A stretch of DNA of 64,000 bases from assembly GCA_021794015.1 (NCBI GenBank), contig JAJYRQ010000013.1:20788-84787 (forward strand). The letters are read 5' to 3'. The position numbers and the translations under genes were made by a program. The notes beneath the pieces were generated by a model that ran no database searches, had not been told where the DNA came from, and saw only the letters and a list, made by a program, of their open reading frames with translations. Shown here in pieces: positions 44,672 to 52,193 of the stretch. Origin of the DNA: Deltaproteobacteria bacterium. GTDB taxonomy: Bacteria > Desulfobacterota > Binatia > Binatales > Binataceae. Each line of letters starts with the position of its first letter. Positions within the stretch are counted from its first letter, which is position 1.

Positions 44672-44868
44672 AGAGCAGCAGCATGGCATCCAGCGGGCAT
44701 TGTTCTTCGCTGCGCTTGGGGTAAAGGGGAGCTGGGGCATTGCCGACTCGGCCTTGGGCATCGTGCGCAGCGCGTTTGGCTGCCCCGAGACCTGAAGCGG
44801 CATCGCCAGATGCCCCCGGTCGAGCGTCGTGGCGCCCGGCGCGACGGTCGGCGCTTCACCCGACCTCA
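44672..44868 (-). pseudogene. Degenerate DUF1156-like methylase C-terminal fragment (copy B)
   Basis: The frame reads EAPTVAPGATTLDRGHLAMP and SGQPNALRTMPKAE, then a deletion and a frame change to YPKRSEEQCPLDAMLL. This parallels the copy at 45290-45515 (VAPGATTLDRVHIAMLLQAS, ANALRTMLKAEQDRGPDF, YPRDSEEKRLLDAMLMAVPR). It is more decayed than copy A. The assignment to DUF1156 rests on memory of the family end and on the DUF499 neighbour. Confidence 0.55.
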
Positions 44869-44923
44869 CCCCTTGCCCCTCTCCCTTCCGGAGAGGGGAA
44901 CGGCGCGCGCGGCGGCGCGGAGC
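44824..44923. repeat. 100-bp direct repeat, copy B
   Basis: Matches 45481-45580 at 98 of 100 positions. It contains the palindrome CCCTCTCCCTTCCGGAGAGGG, a short interspersed element found in many genomes, plus about 45 bp of methylase 3' coding sequence. The near identity implies a recent duplication or gene conversion. Confidence 0.9.
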
Positions 44924-44979
44924 CGGCGGCGACCTGGCTGCGCGCGCGGCTGAACGACTTTGTACCAGGGTTCCATTAA
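44868..44979 (-). pseudogene. 5' stub of a second DUF499 gene
   Basis: From ATG 44979 the frame reads MEPWYKVVQPR, identical to the first 11 residues of the intact DUF499 protein. It then diverges into the palindromic repeat and stops near 44868. The stub begins 4 bp after the 87-codon gene, which shows the original order: methylase, small gene, DUF499. Confidence 0.75.
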
Positions 44980-44983
44980 CGAC

Positions 44984-45247
44984 TCAGTTTGCGGCGACCG
45001 GCTTTAGCGACGACATCCCAAGCTCGTTGAGAATTTCCCGCAACACCGCTTCATCCGGCGGCGATGTGAAGAAGAACCAGAACTCATGATTCGGAACGGC
45101 AGCGCCAAGACGGTTTTGGAGCCAGGCATCGCTTTTGTCATCGACAACTTCAGACGAGAAAATCTTCCGCGCGTCTGTGCTTATCCAAATGCACCGCATC
45201 GCATGCCACTTGAATCCTGCGTTTCTCAACAAATCCTCTTTGCTCAT
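44984..45247 (-). CDS. Small hypothetical protein of the DUF1156-DUF499 type locus
   Basis: 87 residues. MSKEDLLRNAGFKWHAMRCI followed by WISTDARKIFSSEV resembles the short G-F-x-W-x(5)-x-W motif found in small domains attached to helicases and primase-like proteins, then PNHEFWFFFTSPPDEAVLRE. No firm family is assigned. The gene lies between the methylase C-terminal fragment (stop 45290) and the DUF499 stub (start 44979) with tight spacing, so it was probably part of a methylase-small gene-DUF499 operon. It appears intact. Confidence 0.5.
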   Translation of the reverse strand: MSKEDLLRNAGFKWHAMRCIWISTDARKIFSSEVVDDKSDAWLQNRLGAAVPNHEFWFFFTSPPDEAVLREILNELGMSSLKPVAAN

Positions 45248-45289
45248 CGCGCTCTTGTCCCCATGTTCTCCAGCGATTGGCTCATACTT

Positions 45290-46012
45290 TCATCTCGGAA
45301 CGGCCATAAGCATGGCGTCCAGCAGGCGTTTTTCCTCGCTGTCGCGCGGATAGAGCGCCGACAGGGCGTTGGCGAGGCGGAGGAAGTCCGGGCCGCGATC
45401 CTGCTCGGCCTTGAGCATCGTGCGCAGCGCGTTCGCCTGCCCCGAGGCCTGCAGCAGCATCGCGATATGCACCCGGTCAAGCGTCGTGGCGCCCGGCGCG
45501 ACGGTCGGCGCTTCATCCGACCTCACCCCTTGCCCCTCTCCCTTCCGGAGAGGGGAACGGCCCGCGCGGCGGCGCGGAGCAAGCGCCCGCGCCTTGGCCA
45601 GCAACTCCCGATTGACCGTGGCCAGACCGGCCAGGTTTTCCGGCCGCGTCAGCAGCTCGGCCTCAAACGACTGCAGGCGCGAGCTCAAGGCGCCGCCGCG
45701 CTCGACAACCTTTTCGCAGCCGATCAGCCGGAAGGCCGGGTCTTCGGCAAGCCGCTCGGCGTCGTTCACATCCTCGTAGCCCGCCAGCCGGCTGTAGATC
45801 GACTGCCGCACGAGCTCGGCCAAGGGCAGCTGGCTGTTCTTGCCTCGCCCGTCCACCAAGTGGCGCTCAATCAGTTCGCCGAAGCCCAGCCGTTCGTCCA
45901 GCTCCCGCACTAAGAGCAAACCGCCGTCCGAGGTCACCCGCGAACCCTGGAACTCCACTCGCACGGATCTGTTGAAGGATAGCTGAAAGGGGCCCTCTTG
46001 CGTCTCACCCAC
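45290..46012 (-). pseudogene. Chimeric frame: IS1380 transposase N-terminus joined to a DUF1156-like methylase C-terminus
   Basis: From GTG 46012 (GGAGGTGG upstream) the frame reads GETQEGPFQLSFNRSVRVEF, QGSRVTSDGGLLLVRELDER, LVRQSIYSRLAGYEDVNDAE and LQSFEAELLTRPENLAGLAT: the first 145 residues of an IS1380-family DDE transposase, normally about 430. It then passes in frame through the palindromic repeat (SPLRKGEGQG). It continues as VAPGATTLDRVHIAMLLQAS, DFLRLANALSALYPRDSEEK and RLLDAMLMAVPR, which I take for the end of a DUF1156 DNA methylase. Only one of three transposase catalytic acids could be present, so it cannot transpose. Confidence 0.7.
45481..45580. repeat. 100-bp direct repeat, copy A
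   Basis: Partner of 44824-44923 (98/100 matches). It marks the join between the transposase fragment and the methylase fragment, and probably provided the homology for the rearrangement. Confidence 0.9.
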
Positions 46013-46086
46013 CGCCGCTCCACCTCCGCGCCGCAACGATCGCGTCCAAACCCGTGCCCATCAAGGACTTTACGATATTCTACCAA

Positions 46087-46116
46087 ATCGGTAGTCAACC
46101 TGGAAAACGGAAATCC
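46087..46116 (-). repeat. Right copy of the 30-bp inverted repeat, putative IS1380-type end
   Basis: The reverse complement of this block matches 40561-40590 at 27 of 30 positions. It lies about 75 bp upstream of the transposase fragment start and ends the methylase-stub frame 46095-46427, as expected if the element had inserted there. Confidence 0.55.
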
Positions 46117-46427
46117 GAGTCTACATGTTCAATACTGCCGTGTGGGGCGGCGGCGGTTCTGCGGGAACCGCATTGTCGGCGAGGCTCTGACGGCGAGCGC
46201 GGTGGCATTCCCGTTTGAAGGGCCGCTGGTGCTGGGGTTCCCGTTGGAGGGTGGCGCGGTCGCGGATAGTTTGGTGGCCGGCGCTTGGCTGTTGGCCGCT
46301 GCTTTTTCGCCGGCGTAGGCGGATCGGTCTCGGGCGTGACCATGCCCGCCGGCGGATTGTTCAGCCGCTCCCTGCCTTTGTGCTGATACGCCTCAACCTT
46401 CCGCTTGCCTGACTTCTTTCCTGGCAT
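46095..46427 (-). pseudogene. N-terminal stub of a type III Mod-like DNA methylase (second copy)
   Basis: The first 35 residues, KRKVEAYQHKGRERLNNPPA and GMVTPETDP, match the stub at 40045-40254 and the start of type III Mod proteins. After PAKK the sequence turns into Pro/Arg-rich low complexity. It ends inside the inverted repeat (SDFRFPG), so an element seems to have landed in it. It follows the zeta-toxin gene by 41 bp. Confidence 0.65.
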
Positions 46428-46468
46428 ATTCCCCGCGCCTCACACGCCTGAGACCCGGTTAGCGAGCG

Positions 46469-47035
46469 CTATTGTCCCCTTGGGGGAAGCGTCGCACCAA
46501 GCGCTGCGCTCAGCCATCTCGGAAGCCTTCGCTGTCTGAACACCAGCCTGCCGCGGCTCGCCTCCAGCAAGCGCTTCATCGGTGCGCGTGCCGAGGAGTT
46601 ATCCAGCACGGTGAGGCGGTCAACAGCCGCGCAAATCAGGGGCAAATTCCGAAGACTCCGTTCGTAGCGCCGACGGACGTCGGCTGCGGGCACGTCGTGC
46701 CCGCCCTGCGCCACCCGCTCGCGGACCCGTTGAATGGCCAAGTCGGCGCTGGCAAGGCCGATGTAGATCATGCCGATATTCCAGCCCTGAGACCCGGCCT
46801 GCCGCACAAGCTCAAGGTGACGGCGGCCCGAAAGGGTTGTCTCAATAGCAAAGCTGCGGCGCTCCCCGAGCAATTCGCTCCTGCGCTGCACGGCGCGGCG
46901 ACCCGCCTCAAACCGAGCTCCGCCCGGCTCGTCGGCTCCTACAACCTCAAGGCCTGTCAGTTGCTCGCGCGCATAGGTGCTCTTGCCGGCACCGTTTGGC
47001 CCCGCAACCAGCCAGAGCCACGGCCTTTGATTCAT
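46469..47035 (-). CDS. Zeta-toxin family ATPase/kinase
   Basis: 188 residues, full length for the short zeta group. LWLVAGPNGAGKSTYAREQL is the Walker A loop, EVVGADEPGG carries the catalytic-acid region, FAIETTLSGRRHLELVRQA is the substrate segment, and HDVPAADVRRRYERSLRNLP is the lid. Zeta toxins phosphorylate UDP-N-acetylglucosamine and block wall synthesis; many chromosomal relatives are only inferred to do so. Its ATG overlaps the stop of the upstream nuclease-like gene (ATGA), so the two are translationally coupled. No epsilon-type antitoxin is seen; the upstream protein may take that part. Confidence 0.8.
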   Translation of the reverse strand: MNQRPWLWLVAGPNGAGKSTYAREQLTGLEVVGADEPGGARFEAGRRAVQRRSELLGERRSFAIETTLSGRRHLELVRQAGSQGWNIGMIYIGLASADLAIQRVRERVAQGGHDVPAADVRRRYERSLRNLPLICAAVDRLTVLDNSSARAPMKRLLEASRGRLVFRQRRLPRWLSAALGATLPPRGQ

Positions 47036-47916
47036 GCGCGGCTCAGCTCTCTAACCAGGACCTCACGCCCGTCATTGTCGATCCGGACCTCGAAGCGGCG
47101 GCCATCGGGCATCTCTTTGACCAGCCTTTCCTTGCTATCCGTAAGGTAGACCGGTATCCCGGACTTCTTGAGGCTTTGGACGGCCCGTGCGGCAGCTACC
47201 TCGCCCGCGTATTCAACCCGCTCGGAAAACGTTTCCCCCGCAGGACTCTCCGCCTCGTCTGGAGCAGTCCAGTTGACGTAGCCAAACACGCGGGATTCTC
47301 CGCCCACGTCATACAAAACGTCAAGCGAGGCCACGATGGACAACTTTCCAAGCTTCGGTTCGCGTTGCTTTAGCTCCCGCGCCCACGGCTCCAGAATCTG
47401 CAGGGTTTTACGCCGATCCCCGGCGCCCATGCTGGTCTCGTCGTGCACCAGCAGATCGCACTGCGAAACGTTGTATTTTGGTAGCTTCTCCTGGACTTTC
47501 TTTTCAACGATTCCTCGGACCAAGGCACAAAACGCACCTTCCAGTTCATCGCCGCCGTAGCCGCGCAAGTTGGGCATCAGGATCGCGCCGTCCGGACACT
47601 GCTTCTCGAGGCGAGTTATGGCGGCCTGAACCTTGGTTTCTGCCGCGCGGGTGACCTCGAGGCCGGTGGACTCACCCGACGGCCACGTGATCATGAAATC
47701 GGGCAGCTGCCCCGCTTGGGATTCCTCTTCTTTGAGCCTGAGCGGGTAGGCAAGCAAGCCGTTCTCGGCAAAGCGCATCAGATAAAGCGCCACGTAATAG
47801 CGCTCCATTTGCTTATGGGTTCGTCCCCCGGTCCGCCTCGGCACCGAGCGCACGCTTTTCCAGAAGGCCTCAACGTCCTCAGCCGCGCGGAGTTCCTGCA
47901 CTTTTAATTCGCCCAT
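47032..47916 (-). CDS. Nuclease-like protein of unknown role, coupled to a zeta toxin
   Basis: 294 residues. Residues about 10-60 are helical and basic (RTGGRTHKQMERYYVALYLM). Next comes LPDFMITWPSGESTGLEVTR, which has the P-D...E-x-T shape of PD-(D/E)XK nuclease cores, with Thr where Lys is usual. NVSQCDLLVHDETSMGAGDR and LSIVASLDVLYDVGGESRVF form further conserved strands, and the C-terminus resembles a small beta domain (PVYLTDSKERLVKEMPDGRR). No named family is recognised. A broken second copy lies at 40257-40556, also next to a Mod-like stub. It could be an antitoxin, an effector or a restriction component; the coupling to the zeta gene is the best lead. Confidence 0.55.
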   Translation of the reverse strand: MGELKVQELRAAEDVEAFWKSVRSVPRRTGGRTHKQMERYYVALYLMRFAENGLLAYPLRLKEEESQAGQLPDFMITWPSGESTGLEVTRAAETKVQAAITRLEKQCPDGAILMPNLRGYGGDELEGAFCALVRGIVEKKVQEKLPKYNVSQCDLLVHDETSMGAGDRRKTLQILEPWARELKQREPKLGKLSIVASLDVLYDVGGESRVFGYVNWTAPDEAESPAGETFSERVEYAGEVAAARAVQSLKKSGIPVYLTDSKERLVKEMPDGRRFEVRIDNDGREVLVRELSRA

Positions 47917-47961
47917 GGAGTTGCTCCCGATGGCGTAACAATTCCCACCTCAATTTATGCC

Positions 47962-48399
47962 TCAACTTCGGGACCCGCCAGGAGAGACGCTTCGGCACCT
48001 TTGCACTGCCAGATTCCAGAACGCTCGCGGATTTACGATTCGCAAAGCCTTGGGTTTGTCCTTGAGGTCGAGTATTTCCCGGTCGTCCGTGACCAGAACT
48101 TCCGCCTGCACCTTGAGCGCCGAGCCGACCACCAGCAGATCGTTACGGTCGCTGAGCTTCAGCTCGGCTATCTCGCGAGGTTTGGGCTCCACGTGATAGC
48201 TGCGCAGGAAGCCGTCAATCTGCTCGATCGTGGCGGCGGGAACCTCGAACTTCTTCCTCAACACGGCGCGCAGTTCCTCGATCACCGCCTCGCCCGTTAC
48301 CAGTTCGTGCTCCGCCAGGATAAGCCGCAGCACGTCGGCGCAGAGCCCGCGCGTGCCGAACGCGCTCGCCAGCACGTTGATGTCGGGAAAAACCTTCAC
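47962..48399 (-). CDS. PIN-domain toxin (COG1569 type)
   Basis: 145 residues from a GTG that overlaps the antitoxin stop by 4 bp (GTGA). VFPDINVLASAFGTRGLCAD has the first catalytic aspartate, LVTGEAVIEELRAVLRKKF the acidic residue of helix 3, and KLSDRNDLLVVGSALKVQAE with VLVTDDREILDL the remaining acids. PIN toxins are magnesium-dependent RNases. The gene pair is compact and looks intact. Confidence 0.87.
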   Translation of the reverse strand: MKVFPDINVLASAFGTRGLCADVLRLILAEHELVTGEAVIEELRAVLRKKFEVPAATIEQIDGFLRSYHVEPKPREIAELKLSDRNDLLVVGSALKVQAEVLVTDDREILDLKDKPKALRIVNPRAFWNLAVQRCRSVSPGGSRS

Positions 48400-48617
48400 G
48401 ACACCTGATTGAAAACGTCCTCATCGGTCAGGTAGCCGCGCGCCTCGGCGAATGGCATCACCCGCCGGCGCAGTTGCTCAAAGCGAAGCTGCGCCAGATG
48501 ACGCCGGAGCGCCTCGCGCATCACCTCGCTGCGGGTTCGTCCTGAACTACGGCACGCTTGCTCGAGCAGCGCAGCCAGGTCATCGTCGAGCCGTACGGTT
48601 ATGGTGTCGCTCTTCAT
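48396..48617 (-). CDS. Ribbon-helix-helix antitoxin
   Basis: 73 residues from ATG 48617 (an ATG at 48626 is also possible). TITVRLDDDLAALLEQACRS is the beta strand and first helix of the RHH fold, and GRTRSEVMREALRRHLAQLR the second helix. The C-terminal MPFAEARGYLTDEDVFNQVS is the usual toxin-binding arm. It should bind and silence the PIN toxin and repress the pair. No ribosome site is seen ahead of either ATG, so translation may be leaderless. Confidence 0.85.
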   Translation of the reverse strand: MKSDTITVRLDDDLAALLEQACRSSGRTRSEVMREALRRHLAQLRFEQLRRRVMPFAEARGYLTDEDVFNQVS

Positions 48618-48939
48618 GCACGACATCGTAACACGGTAAGGCCGTTCTCTCAATTCGTGGCTTTGTTTCTCGCACGCCAAGAGCCCCGGCGCGTGGCAAG
48701 TTCCCCTGCCGTGGCCTGCCTTGTGCCGCTTCCGCTCAAGGCCGCCGCACCATCCCTGATCGGGACCGCTGGCGCTTGCCATGGCGGCCTTGAAAGGCTC
48801 CGCGCCGCTCATTGGTTAGCTCCGCTGCGTTGCGGGCCTTACTTGAACTGGCTGCCACGGGGCCTATTTCCGGCGGGCTTGAGCGCCGGCCTCGGAGGCC
48901 TCGTGCCGCCCGGGCTGCGCCGGCGTGGAGCGTCTTGCG
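48618..48939. other. 322-bp gap between the antitoxin gene and the mutase gene
   Basis: No gene, repeat or terminator was recognised. The part near 48620-48680 is less GC-rich and should hold the promoter of the toxin-antitoxin pair. Confidence 0.4.
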
Positions 48940-50871
48940 CTAGTTGAGCAGGGCGACAATCTTTTCCACGACCCGGGCGAGGTTCGAATCGGAAGGCGTA
49001 AAGACGGCCGCAACACCTATCGAAAGCAGCTTTCCCCGGTCGGGCTCGGGAATTATCCCGCCCATCACAACCTTGACCCCGTTTGCGCCGCGGGCGCCAA
49101 GCGCCGCCATCACCTGCTCGGCGATCTCAAGGTGCGCTCCGGCAAGCGTGCTAATCGCCAGCAGTTCGGCATCTTCCTGGAGCGCCGCCTCGACCATCTG
49201 GGCCGGCGTCTGCCGAAAGCCGGTCAGGATGACCTCCATCCCGGCCTGGCGCAGCGCATGGGCGAGCAGCTTGACGGCGTTCATATGGCCGTCAAGCCCG
49301 GCTTTGCCAAGGGCGACCCTGACCGGCCGGTTAACCCGCGCCGTGCCGAGCGGGGGGATCCCGGGGGCCTGCTCTGCGATTGGCGGCGTATAGCGTCCGC
49401 GCCCGGCCTGCGCAACCGTCTCGGTCCATTCGCCCACGGTCGCGCCGGCGCGGGCCATCCCGAGCGTCGGCTCCGTCACGGAGCCGCCTTCGGCGACCGC
49501 GCGGGCGAGCTTTTCCCGCGCGGCGGCAACCGCTGCCTGGTTGTGTCGCGCGCGCCAAAGGCGCACCGCCTCGACGCGCTCGCGCTCCAGCGCGCCAAGC
49601 CCTTGGTCACCGCTCTCCTGCAACCGAGGCGGCGGCGCAAGGCCAATTTCGCCGGCAAACGCGTTCACGCCGACCCGGATCGTCTCTCCCGAATCGAGCT
49701 TGCGCTGATAGTCGGCAAGACGCTGGGTAAGCTCGGCGCTGGCCGCCGCGATCGCCCGCGCATAACCCAGGGCGCGAAGCCTAAGGGCAATCGCCTCGGC
49801 TTCAGCAGCGGTCTCGGCCGTAAGCCGCTCGATTACGCGGCTGCCCTCGAAGATGTCCTCGTAGCGGGTAAGCTCGGTCTCGTACATCAGCACTTGCTGG
49901 GTGCGCAGCGCGAGAAGCTGCTCGGCCTGGTCGGGAAGCCCGATCGCCTCGCGAAAGCCGGGCAGTTGCAGCGCGTTGACCCGTGCGCCGGCCGAGAGAA
50001 CCACCGGCAGCGCCTCGTAGGCGATGCGGATAATGTTGACCTCGGGCTGCTGCTCGGTAAGCGTCAGGGAGCGCACCTGGCATCCGGCGCGGAACCTGAC
50101 ATCCTCGATCCCGTACTGGCGCCGGCAAAGCTCCGGCCAGAGCTTGAAGTAGGCCCGCACCTTGCAAATCTCGGGCACCAGCTCAAGGCCGCTATTGATA
50201 AAAAACGAGACCCGGCGCACCACCCGCTCGAAAGCCGCCCGGTCAAGCCGAGGACGCAGCGCGTCCAGCACCATAAGCGCGTTGGCAAACGTGTAGCCGA
50301 TCTCTTCTGCCGGTCCCGCGCCGCTCTCCATGTAGTGGTAGCCGCAGCAATTGATCGGATTCCAGTTGGGCACCCGCTCGGCGGCAAACGCAATCAGATC
50401 GGCCGAGAGCCTAAGCGAAAGCTCCGGCTCAAAGATCGACGTGCCGCGCGCGACGAACTCCTTGAACAGGTCGTTCTGCGTCGTTCCCCTGAGCGCGTCC
50501 CAAGCAACCCCGCGCCTTTCGGCCAACACCAGGTAGAGCGCAAAGATAAACGGCGCGGTCGCATTGATGGTCATCGAGATGTTGACCGCGCCCGGATCGA
50601 TCCCGGCGAGCAGCGCCTCCATGTCCTCGAGCTGGCAGACCGAAACGCCGGCCCGGCCCACCTCGCCGGCCGCAAGGGCGGCGTCCGGGTCGTAGCCGTT
50701 CTGCGTGGGAAGGTCGAAGGCGATGGAAAGCCCGCGCTGGCCGGCCCTAAGGTTGGTCAAGAAGCGCGCGTTGGCCTGCCGGGCGTCGCCGAAGCCGGCG
50801 TAGGTGCGAATGATCCACGGCTCGCGGGGCGGCGCTATTGCGGACGGCTTGGCGCTGGAAGCTTGGCTCAC
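48940..50871 (-). CDS. B12-dependent acyl-CoA mutase, MeaA-like
   Basis: 643 residues with both parts of the enzyme in one chain. The TIM-barrel domain has WIIRTYAGFGDARQANARF, LSIAFDLPTQNGYDPD, NISMTINATAPFIFAL and RGTTQNDLFKEF and WNPINCCGYHYMESGAGP. These are methylmalonyl/ethylmalonyl-CoA mutase signatures, closest by eye to MeaA-type sequences. The cobalamin domain begins near residue 515: LGKAGLDGHMNAVKLLAHAL keeps Asp527 and His529 of D-x-H-x-x-G but has Ala532 instead of Gly; AISTLAGAHL and VVMGGIIP follow. It rearranges a branched acyl-CoA. The MDR gene lies 72 bp upstream in the same direction. The substrate is not proven. Confidence 0.82.
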   Translation of the reverse strand: MSQASSAKPSAIAPPREPWIIRTYAGFGDARQANARFLTNLRAGQRGLSIAFDLPTQNGYDPDAALAAGEVGRAGVSVCQLEDMEALLAGIDPGAVNISMTINATAPFIFALYLVLAERRGVAWDALRGTTQNDLFKEFVARGTSIFEPELSLRLSADLIAFAAERVPNWNPINCCGYHYMESGAGPAEEIGYTFANALMVLDALRPRLDRAAFERVVRRVSFFINSGLELVPEICKVRAYFKLWPELCRRQYGIEDVRFRAGCQVRSLTLTEQQPEVNIIRIAYEALPVVLSAGARVNALQLPGFREAIGLPDQAEQLLALRTQQVLMYETELTRYEDIFEGSRVIERLTAETAAEAEAIALRLRALGYARAIAAASAELTQRLADYQRKLDSGETIRVGVNAFAGEIGLAPPPRLQESGDQGLGALERERVEAVRLWRARHNQAAVAAAREKLARAVAEGGSVTEPTLGMARAGATVGEWTETVAQAGRGRYTPPIAEQAPGIPPLGTARVNRPVRVALGKAGLDGHMNAVKLLAHALRQAGMEVILTGFRQTPAQMVEAALQEDAELLAISTLAGAHLEIAEQVMAALGARGANGVKVVMGGIIPEPDRGKLLSIGVAAVFTPSDSNLARVVEKIVALLN

Positions 50872-50918
50872 CTCGGCTTGCCTTGCCGGGCCGCGGCCCT
50901 GGTCGGCGCCCGGCCCGG

Positions 50919-50938
50919 GCCGGCGCTTTGGCGCCGGC
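50919..50938 (-). other. Perfect hairpin between the MDR and mutase genes
   Basis: An 8-bp stem (GCCGGCGC with GCGCCGGC) and a 4-base loop lie 4 bp after the MDR stop codon. No T-run follows in the direction of transcription, so it is more likely an mRNA-stabilising or attenuating hairpin than a full terminator. Confidence 0.45.
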
Positions 50939-50942
50939 AGTT

Positions 50943-51983
50943 TCAGGCCGGAACGATTGCGATTTTGCCCTGGACCTCGTTGCTCTCCATGAGCTGCTGC
51001 GCGCGGGCCAGGTCTTTGAGCGGCATCACGCGGTCGACCACCGGCTTTATCAGGCCCCGCTCAACAAAGCGCATCGCGTCGATCAGCTCGCCCTTGTTGC
51101 CCAGGTGCGAGCCGAGGTAGTTCTGCTGCTTGTTCCAGAGCAGGCGAATATCGGTGGTCGCCTCGAAGCCGGAGGTGGCGCCGCAGGTGACCAGCGTGCC
51201 GCCCCACTTGAGGCATTGCAGCGACACCGGCCAGGTCTCGGCGCCGATATGCTCGAAGACGATGTCGGCGCGTTTGCCTTCGGTTATCCGCCGCACCTCC
51301 TGTAAGATGTCCTGCTTCTTGCGGTTGACGGTGAATTCGGCGCCTAGGCGGCGCGCCAGCTCAAGTTTCTCCTCGCTTGAGGCGACCGCGATCGCCCGCG
51401 CATTGAATAGCCTGGCCACCTGCACGGCCATCACGCCCAGGCCGCCGGCCGCACCCCAAACAACCACGAAATCTCCCGCCTTGATCTGGGCCCGCGTAAC
51501 CAGCATCCGCCACGCGGTCACCAGCACCAGCGGCATGCTCGCCGCCTCCTCGAAGCTCAACTGTTTGGGCTTGGCCAGGGTGTTGAGCGCCGGCACCTTG
51601 CAGTACTGGGCATGCGAGCCGTCGAGCGGGCCGGTCTGAAAACCCCAAATCTTGAAGTCCGGGCAGAAGTACTCGTCGCCGTGCGCGCAGTAGTAGCATT
51701 GGCGGCACGACAACCCGCAGTGGACCACCACCTCATCGCCGACCCGCACCTTCTTGACTTCGGAGCCGACCTCGACCACCGCGCCGGCAGCGTCCGACCC
51801 GGAGATGTGCGGCAGGATGATCTTCATGCCGGGCAGCCCGCGCCGCGCCCAGATATCGTTGAAGTTGCAGGCCGAAGCCTTGACCTGGATCACCACTTCG
51901 TTGGGGCCCGGACGGGGCTCGGGCAGGTCCTGATACTGGAGAACCTCCGGGCCACCGTGCCTTTCAAATACGACTGCTTTCAT
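50943..51983 (-). CDS. Zinc-type medium-chain dehydrogenase/reductase (MDR)
   Basis: 346 residues. The catalytic domain starts MKAVVFERHGGPEVLQYQDL; ASACNFNDIWARRGLPGMKI and HISGSDAAGAVVEVGSEVKK follow. CGLSCRQCYYCAHGDEYFC holds the four-cysteine structural zinc site. The nucleotide domain has VVWGAAGGLGVMAVQVARLF, a GAAGGLG loop typical of NADP-using quinone and enoyl reductases. Because it is co-oriented with the acyl-CoA mutase 72 bp downstream, it may act on a CoA thioester such as an enoyl-CoA; a quinone or alcohol substrate is equally possible. Confidence 0.82.
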   Translation of the reverse strand: MKAVVFERHGGPEVLQYQDLPEPRPGPNEVVIQVKASACNFNDIWARRGLPGMKIILPHISGSDAAGAVVEVGSEVKKVRVGDEVVVHCGLSCRQCYYCAHGDEYFCPDFKIWGFQTGPLDGSHAQYCKVPALNTLAKPKQLSFEEAASMPLVLVTAWRMLVTRAQIKAGDFVVVWGAAGGLGVMAVQVARLFNARAIAVASSEEKLELARRLGAEFTVNRKKQDILQEVRRITEGKRADIVFEHIGAETWPVSLQCLKWGGTLVTCGATSGFEATTDIRLLWNKQQNYLGSHLGNKGELIDAMRFVERGLIKPVVDRVMPLKDLARAQQLMESNEVQGKIAIVPA

Positions 51984-52193
51984 CGGCTGAATATCCCCCT
52001 GCCGCCCGGTCCGGCGCCTCGGGGCTTCCGGCTAGGCGGCCATTGGATTCTCTTAGCGTTTTATCTCGTCTTTGACAACCGACCCATGCTGTCGGGTCGT
52101 AAGAGCGGCGCTGAGCGAGCGGCAACGGGCCTCTGGAGTTTCCCCTTCGCGTCCTCTTCGCCGGGTCGATACGGTAGAAGCCCGGTAAGGCCG

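Noticed and set aside
50919..50938. Rho-independent terminator after the MDR gene
   Set aside because: The stem is perfect but no T-run follows, so it is listed only as a hairpin.
48925..51120. Plus-strand 731-codon open frame opposite the mutase and MDR genes
   Set aside because: It runs across two genuine minus-strand genes and their gap, and has shadow-type composition.
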